A stretch of DNA of 10,976 nt from Syntrophaceae bacterium UBA4778 (lineage in GTDB: Bacteria; Desulfobacterota; Syntrophia; Syntrophales; UBA4778), in contig DHHG01000004.1 of assembly GCA_002403175.1 (NCBI GenBank), positions 1 through 10,976 on the forward strand, in the 5' to 3' direction. The notes beneath the pieces are model-generated. The model saw only the letters and a list, made by a program, of their open reading frames with translations. It searched no databases and had not been told where the DNA came from. Positions 7,244-10,976 of the stretch are shown here, piece after piece; the stretch's first letter is position 1; each line of letters opens with the position of its first letter. A program made the position numbers and the translations under genes.

Positions 7244-7591
7244 TCAGAGGGCTTCAGGACCCCTTTCCCGTGTTCTGATACGTGTGACATCCTCCAGCGG
7301 CAGGACGAATATCTTTCCATCACCAATCTTACCTTCCGGACCCGATCGGGCAGCGTTGGATATCGCTTCAATAGTGGGTTCTACGAAAGGATCATCAACG
7401 GCAATTTCGAGTTTGACCTTGCGAAGAAAATTGATCTGGTACTCGTGTCCACGATACGTCTCCGTGTGCCCCTTCTGTCTTCCAACTCCTTGCACGTCTG
7501 AAACTGTAAGACGGAAGACTTCGATCTTGCTTAAAGCTTCTTTCACTGCCTCAAGCCGGGTAGGCTGAACGATAGCGATAATGTATTTCAT
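7244..7591 (-). CDS. glnK: PII signal protein GlnK/GlnB (module 2), with the uridylylation tyrosine
   Basis: The 115-residue PII protein starts at the ATG at 7591 after AAGGAG (CTCCTT on the plus strand at 7597-7602). The T-loop reads TETYRGHEYQINFLRK: Tyr51 is present, as are Arg47, Gln39 and Lys58, so this is the expected substrate of the GlnD encoded immediately downstream. The nucleotide-binding B-loop carries a three-residue insertion: ARSGPEGKIGDGK instead of the usual ARTGKIGDGK pattern, which moves the B-loop lysine from position 90 to 93 and explains the extra length. The C-terminus RIRTRERGPEAL is typical. It lies 87 bases after the amtB stop and 2 bases before glnD. I see no sigma-54 promoter of its own. 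It differs from the other PII protein of the window across the whole T-loop, so the two are distinct paralogues. Confidence 0.94.
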   Translation of the reverse strand: MKYIIAIVQPTRLEAVKEALSKIEVFRLTVSDVQGVGRQKGHTETYRGHEYQINFLRKVKLEIAVDDPFVEPTIEAISNAARSGPEGKIGDGKIFVLPLEDVTRIRTRERGPEAL

Positions 7592-7678
7592 GGTAACTCC
7601 TTTTTTGATGATCTATGAACAAAGGCTTGTTTCCGGACCTTCCGATTGTTTTAAAGCCAATACGGCGCCGAGTTCAAC

Positions 7679-8920
7679 CTATATCGTTCTGATATCTCTT
7701 TCCGGATATGCGCTGATATTGTGAATGCTCAAATCGGCGCCCCTGATTTCCTGCTCCTCAGAAAGTCGTATTCCTGTTGTTTTTTTGAGGCCCAGGTAAA
7801 CCAGCGATCCAAAAATTAACGCAAACACAATGGCAGCTCCCGATCCGATGCATTGTGCGCCAAGAGAAACACCTCCGATACCGCCCAAGAATTTCTGTCC
7901 GAATATGCCGGTTGCTATGCCCCCCCAAGTTCCTGCAACTCCATGCAGTGGCCAGACACCGAGGACATCATCGATTTTTAATTTTTCCGTTTCAATCTGG
8001 AATCCGAATATAAAGATTACGGCAGCAATGCCTCCTATAAAAAAAGCCCCGAAAGGATGGACAAGATCGGATCCCGAACAGATTGCAATGAGCCCCGCCA
8101 GCGCACCATTGTGTACAAAACCAGGGTCATTTTTTGAGAATACAAGGGCAAAGAATATTCCCCCCACCATAGCGAACAGGGAATTAACAGCCACAAGGCC
8201 GCTAATGGAATTGTAATCCTGGGCGCTCATCACATTGAATCCGAACCATCCTATCGCAAGAATCCAGCTTCCAAGAGCCAGATAGGGAATACTGGAAATG
8301 GGGATGCCCAAGCTGACGCCGTCGGACCATCTTCCAATCCGCTGTCCCAGAATGACTATGGCCGGAAGCGCAAGCCAGCCCCCCATAGAGTGGACGACCA
8401 CTGAGCCGGCATAATCGTGGAATTTGGCCCCCGTTACAGCGGTGAGCCAATCCTGAAAGAAGGCGTTACGTCCCCAGATGATGGATTCAAAAAGCGGATA
8501 ACAGATCCCTACCAGAATGGCGCCGGCAAAGACCTGGGGCCAAAATTTCGCGCGTTCTGCTATTCCACCCGAAATAATGGCGGGGATACAGGCGGCGAAT
8601 GTCGTTAAAAAGAAGCAGTGGACGAGATCAAAACCGCGTGCTCCCGTAACGATCTTTCCGTTGAGAAGATTGGAAAGGCTCCCTGCGTCCATCCAGAAAT
8701 TGATCCCATACGCAATCGGAAAACCTATTAAAAAATAGACAATAGTCGATACAGACCAGTCTGAAATGATTTTGACCAGGGCATTGACCTGATTTTTTCT
8801 CCTGACCGTCCCGACTTCAAGAAATGCAAATCCTGCATGCATTGCAAAGATCATAACAGCCCCCAGCACAAGAAACAATGTATTGCTGGAGAATTGCAGG
8901 CTCTGAAAAGCTTCGTTCAT
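7679..8920 (-). CDS. amt: Ammonium transporter, second and divergent Amt (module 2)
   Basis: The 413-residue Amt-family channel starts at the ATG at 8920, directly after AGGAGG (8925-8930). A longer in-frame start at 9076 would run through the sigma-54 promoter and is rejected. Conserved residues are seen: Phe108 (TTFAACIPAI), Trp149 in IIWG, Asp169 in HDYAGSVVVH with pore His177, WFGFN, and His326 in LHGVAGTWGG. The tail GIRLSEEQEIRGADLSIHN is the PII-coupling type. The first helix reads HAGFAFLEVGTVRRKN, closer to the plant AMT1/cyanobacterial style than to the [15 protein letters not shown] of the other transporter, and there is an insertion of about 8-10 residues before Asp169. The two channels are thus from different Amt subgroups and may differ in affinity or in PII partner. 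It heads a three-gene operon with glnK and glnD. Confidence 0.93.
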   Translation of the reverse strand: MNEAFQSLQFSSNTLFLVLGAVMIFAMHAGFAFLEVGTVRRKNQVNALVKIISDWSVSTIVYFLIGFPIAYGINFWMDAGSLSNLLNGKIVTGARGFDLVHCFFLTTFAACIPAIISGGIAERAKFWPQVFAGAILVGICYPLFESIIWGRNAFFQDWLTAVTGAKFHDYAGSVVVHSMGGWLALPAIVILGQRIGRWSDGVSLGIPISSIPYLALGSWILAIGWFGFNVMSAQDYNSISGLVAVNSLFAMVGGIFFALVFSKNDPGFVHNGALAGLIAICSGSDLVHPFGAFFIGGIAAVIFIFGFQIETEKLKIDDVLGVWPLHGVAGTWGGIATGIFGQKFLGGIGGVSLGAQCIGSGAAIVFALIFGSLVYLGLKKTTGIRLSEEQEIRGADLSIHNISAYPERDIRTI

Positions 8921-8966
8921 GAAACCTCCTGTGACTCTTTGGTATTTTTTTCGCAATACAAGGAAT

Positions 8967-8982
8967 GGCAAAAGGCGTGCCC
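8967..8982 (-). promoter_or_regulatory. Sigma-54 promoter of the amt-glnK-glnD operon (module 2)
   Basis: Read on the minus strand, GGGCACGCCTTTTGCC fits TGGCACG-N4-TTGCW at all but the first and last bases. The invariant GG and GC are at the correct spacing. Transcription would begin near 8956, about 36 bases before the ATG at 8920. Control by a nitrogen-responsive enhancer-binding protein is inferred. Confidence 0.78.
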
Positions 8983-9076
8983 TCGAGTGGAATATTTTTT
9001 TTAAAAAGGGGTATATCCTGGGAAGGCTATTTATAAACAGATAGTTGAAAGCAAAATGGGGAGCAGCCCCTGTCAT

Positions 9077-9252
9077 AAAATGAGGTTAAGGGCGAATTAT
9101 TTTGATACAATAATGTAGTTGTTGGTAATTCCAGCTACAAATGTGTAGCAACCCTTTGAAGGGGCTTGCAATTGTGATATAGACGAAAACCAATAACAGA
9201 AGAGTCCGGAATTTTGATCCGAAGAATCAGGACTCAGTTGGACGGGGGTCTT
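9077..9252. other. Divergent intergenic region between amt (minus) and the dapB-like gene (plus)
   Basis: This region must hold the upstream activator sites of the amt promoter and the promoter of the dapB-like gene. It contains a perfect 6-4-6 dyad (9134-9149, listed separately) and a possible sigma-70 promoter for the plus strand: TTGAAG (9156-9161), 16 bases, TATAGA (9178-9183). A second imperfect hairpin, CCCTT-TG-AAGGG (9152-9163), overlaps that -35 element. Confidence 0.4.
9134..9149. promoter_or_regulatory. Perfect inverted repeat, candidate activator site
   Basis: GCTACA-AATG-TGTAGC lies about 180 bases upstream of the predicted amt start site, a usual distance for sigma-54 enhancers. 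Its outer GC pairs recall NtrC dyads, but the arms do not match TGCAC-N7-GTGCA, so the regulator is uncertain. It could instead serve the plus-strand gene at 9253. Confidence 0.35.
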
Positions 9253-9663
9253 ATGATAAGGACAATGTTAATTGGGGCAAATGGAAGAATGCGGCAGAAA
9301 ATAGTTGAACTGATTTCCCGCTCAGAACTAATCCGAACGATACATATTACAGATGAGAATATTACGATCCACCCTCAAAGCACCGATGTCATCCTCTGTT
9401 TTGCGGATAATGGTACCATACTTGCTCATTTGAGAATTGCAGCCGAGCAGAATATTCCAATTATTGCAGGTTCGAAAGGATTTGATGAAAATGAGATGGG
9501 CCAAATCAGAACGCTTGCTGGTAAAACCCGTTGCGTTCTGATTCCGAATGTCGGCCTGCATGATACCATAGTTAACGATGCGATCAGGGCAACGCAGTGG
9601 GTCGTGCAGCAGGCGAACGGATTGTACGATATGCAGGATGTAGTTCTCCGGGAAAGTGCTTGA
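9253..9663 (+). CDS. DapB-like protein lacking the central catalytic domain
   Basis: Dihydrodipicolinate reductase (DapB, lysine/diaminopimelate pathway) is about 240-270 residues; this frame gives 136. The start ATG at 9253 gives MIRTMLIGANGRM, the usual DapB beginning, after a weak GGGGGT; upstream TTG/GTC codons are less likely. Seen: the nucleotide-binding turn G8-A-N-G-R-M (the usual following Gly is Arg14), a shortened strand-2 region, DVILCF for DVVIDF, GSKGF (73-77) for GTTGF, and IPNV (97-100) for APNFS. The sequence then jumps straight to NDAIRATQWVVQQANGLYDM, the extreme C-terminus of DapB. The whole substrate-binding/catalytic domain (the paired His, Lys, and SGTA loop) is absent. 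The frame is intact across the junction. It may be a repurposed NAD(P)-binding protein or an in-frame deletion relic; DapB activity is not expected. It stands alone between minus-strand operons. Confidence 0.7.
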   Translation: MIRTMLIGANGRMRQKIVELISRSELIRTIHITDENITIHPQSTDVILCFADNGTILAHLRIAAEQNIPIIAGSKGFDENEMGQIRTLAGKTRCVLIPNVGLHDTIVNDAIRATQWVVQQANGLYDMQDVVLRESA

Positions 9664-9666
9664 GAT

Positions 9667-9703
9667 AAACCGTTTCCGGTTTTAGGGCAGGATAAACCTG
9701 CCC
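9667..9703 (+). terminator. Tandem hairpins after the dapB-like gene
   Basis: AAACCG (9667-9672) and CGGTTT (9677-9682) form a 6-bp stem around TTTC, ending in a run of four T, just after the stop codon. A second perfect 7-bp stem follows: GGGCAGG (9685-9691) with CCTGCCC (9697-9703). The first is a weak intrinsic terminator. The second, followed by GCTACGGG, resembles short dispersed REP-like palindromes of many genomes, which cannot be confirmed from one copy. Confidence 0.4.
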
Positions 9704-9725
9704 GCTACGGGATTCTTTACTCTTT

Positions 9726-9742
9726 CCTGTACCCAGTACAGG
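9726..9742. repeat. Short perfect inverted repeat in the convergent gap
   Basis: CCTGTAC-CCA-GTACAGG is a 7-bp stem with a 3-base loop in the gap between the dapB-like gene and the lipoprotein gene that converge here. No U-tract follows on either strand. It may assist termination between the convergent units. Confidence 0.3.
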
Positions 9743-9819
9743 CCAGGCCAGAAACCGCAGTTATGCGCATTCCGCTCCTTGAGCTCAGATTCCCGCATAC
9801 GGGCATTGAGAAATTTGAA

Positions 9820-10416
9820 TCAACCTACATTAAACGTGAATTGCTTGGTATCTGTAACTCCCTCCGCCTGGACCGTGTTGGTTACTGTATACGTTCCCCT
9901 CTGAGCATTTGAGGGAAGTGTAAGGGGCACATTCGAAGTAAAGGTCCCACCGCTTCTGGAGACATTGACTTGCGGTTTTCCAACAACCTCATTTCCAAAT
10001 CTGATTTCCCTTGTTTCCGTCACATTGATCGCCTGGCCTGGGTTAGGGGTCATAACGGCATAGGTCATCTTCAGATCGACCGGTTGACCGGGTTGAACAG
10101 TCGACGGGGTGGCCGATGCTTCTTCTATTTTCACAACATTGCCGCTTGAAGGCTGATAATTATAAGCTTTGGCAGTGTCTGATTCCGATCTTTTGGTATC
10201 ATAGCCATAGTGACCGATCGCGCCACCGGCCAGACCCCCCAGCAAGCCTCCGATGACCGCGCCCTTGGTACCGCCTCCGATCAATCCACCTGCCACAGCC
10301 CCGGTAGCGGCACCTACCCCTGCACCGGTTGCAGCGCCCTTGTGCTCCTCGGGAACCGAAGCACAAGCGACAAGCAGGACGAGAGACAGTAAAACGGAAA
10401 GCAGTTTATGATTCAC
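9820..10416 (-). CDS. Glycine-zipper lipoprotein with a C-terminal Ig-like beta domain
   Basis: The 198-residue protein starts at a GTG (10416) placed five bases after GGAGGTG (10422-10428); the ATG at 10420 is in another frame and soon stops. Residues 1-18 are a lipoprotein signal ending in LVAC, with Cys18 as the lipidation site; Ala at +2 (no Asp) favours the outer membrane. Residues about 27-70 are a glycine zipper, repeated GAATGAVAGG/GGLLGGLAGG patterns that form packed membrane helices. Residues about 100-198 look like a beta-sandwich: PSTVQPGQPVDLKMTYAV, then alternating strands up to the C-terminal FTFNVG. This architecture occurs in envelope-stress or structural lipoproteins of proteobacteria; no enzyme motif is visible. 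It is the second gene of a unit with the membrane protein at 10440-10907, 23 bases apart. Confidence 0.82.
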   Translation of the reverse strand: MNHKLLSVLLSLVLLVACASVPEEHKGAATGAGVGAATGAVAGGLIGGGTKGAVIGGLLGGLAGGAIGHYGYDTKRSESDTAKAYNYQPSSGNVVKIEEASATPSTVQPGQPVDLKMTYAVMTPNPGQAINVTETREIRFGNEVVGKPQVNVSRSGGTFTSNVPLTLPSNAQRGTYTVTNTVQAEGVTDTKQFTFNVG

Positions 10417-10439
10417 GCATTCACCTCCGGATTCTAAAA

Positions 10440-10907
10440 TTAATGCATCATCCCTTCAGATGTGATTTCCCTTTCTTTCTCTCTTCTCATCTCGGGAATA
10501 GCAAGTCCCAGAACGGCTCCTACCGTCAGCGCCACTGCTATTGCCATAAGAGGACGTTCCTCAATCGCACTGCGTAGAGAACTGGTGGTCCCTTTGATCC
10601 TTTCCATACCGATCCCACCCATCTGCCTGGAGTAATCGGATGCCATGCCTGTCCATTCCTTGGCTTTGTTCCAGACATTTTCCTTCACATCCTGAGCCCT
10701 TTCAGACACATCACCCAATGTTTCTTTGATGTTGGCCATAGCAGGGCTTTCCTCAAAGCTCATTTGGCCCTCGCTTCTCCTCCTTACACTTCTGAATATC
10801 AACATGCCCAGGCCCAAACCCGCAATCGCTGTAGGTACCGGATGTTCTTTGATGCTGTCCAGAATATTTAATCCCCAAGTTAACGATTTTTCAGTAAATT
10901 GTGTCAT
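10440..10907 (-). CDS. Small membrane protein of DUF883/DUF3618-like (ElaB/YqjD-style) type
   Basis: The 155-residue protein starts at the ATG at 10907, two bases after a strong GGGAGGAG. It has a hydrophobic segment at about 24-38 (PVPTAIAGLGLGMLIF, then RSVRRR), a charged amphipathic middle (about 57-115) with a probable coiled coil (NIKETLGDVSERAQDVKENV), and a second hydrophobic segment at 119-138 beginning ERPLMAIAVALTVG and ending in IPEMRREKE. The closing pattern, E-x-x-PL-x-A-(hydrophobic)-G-x-x-x-G-x-x-IP-x-x-R-x-E, is that of DUF883/DUF3618-type inner-membrane proteins; ElaB and YqjD bind ribosomes or respond to stress in E. coli. The two hydrophobic segments resemble each other (P-x-x-A-I-A), suggesting an internal repeat. 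It is the first gene of the unit with the lipoprotein downstream. Exact function is unknown; similarity is by pattern, not full-length identity. Confidence 0.72.
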   Translation of the reverse strand: MTQFTEKSLTWGLNILDSIKEHPVPTAIAGLGLGMLIFRSVRRRSEGQMSFEESPAMANIKETLGDVSERAQDVKENVWNKAKEWTGMASDYSRQMGGIGMERIKGTTSSLRSAIEERPLMAIAVALTVGAVLGLAIPEMRREKEREITSEGMMH

Positions 10908-10976
10908 GGCTCCTCCCTTATCATTGTTCCCGTATATTCCGGGGCTGGTTGTTAGAATTATTCCATTCTGGCCTTT

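Noticed and set aside
7592..7678. Separate sigma-54 promoter for the module 2 glnK
   Set aside because: No GG-N10-GC element with proper flanks was found on the minus strand in the 87-base gap; expression from the amt promoter explains it.
8921..9076. 52-residue N-terminal extension of the module 2 transporter
   Set aside because: The stretch is basic and unlike Amt proteins, it contains the sigma-54 promoter at 8967-8982, and a perfect AGGAGG sits just before the Met at 8920.

Overview
The window looks like a piece of a Gram-negative chromosome, most likely from a deltaproteobacterium (Desulfobacterota, perhaps the Syntrophus/Geobacter side). The grounds are moderate GC, a lipobox lipoprotein, a GlnD/PII nitrogen cascade, sigma-54 promoters at both ammonium-transporter genes, and an Hcp-like protein. 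The taxonomic call is inference from gene style only. No RNA gene, IS element or CRISPR array was seen.

Layout: (a) 2-1138, plus strand: the C-terminal half of an M16-type peptidase whose zinc motif is degenerate, cut by the window edge. (b) 1184-1588: a small exported four-cysteine protein with an InlB-type repeat fold. (c) 1629-2416: an Hcp-family protein with a Sec signal peptide, a possible FNR-type operator and promoter upstream, and a clear terminator downstream. (d) 2417-3083: an AT-richer gap of about 670 bases without a convincing gene, ending at a near-perfect sigma-54 promoter. (e) 3134-4721, plus: amtB-glnK (module 1). (f) 4767-8920, minus: amtB-glnK-glnD (module 2), with its own sigma-54 promoter at 8967-8982. 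The two modules converge at a hairpin at 4730-4763. (g) 9253-9663, plus: a DapB-like protein that keeps both ends of dihydrodipicolinate reductase but lacks the catalytic middle. (h) 9820-10907, minus: a two-gene unit encoding a DUF883/DUF3618-like membrane protein and a glycine-zipper lipoprotein.

The core is a nitrogen-control island. Both transporter genes should be switched on by an NtrC-type activator under nitrogen limitation. The PII proteins made beside them should gate the channels, and GlnD should uridylylate PII. The two PII proteins differ at the decisive residue: the module 2 protein keeps Tyr51, the GlnD target, while the module 1 protein has Glu there. One branch would therefore be read by GlnD and the other only by ATP/ADP and 2-oxoglutarate.

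The items most worth following are this split PII pair, the exported Hcp homologue, and the core-deleted DapB.
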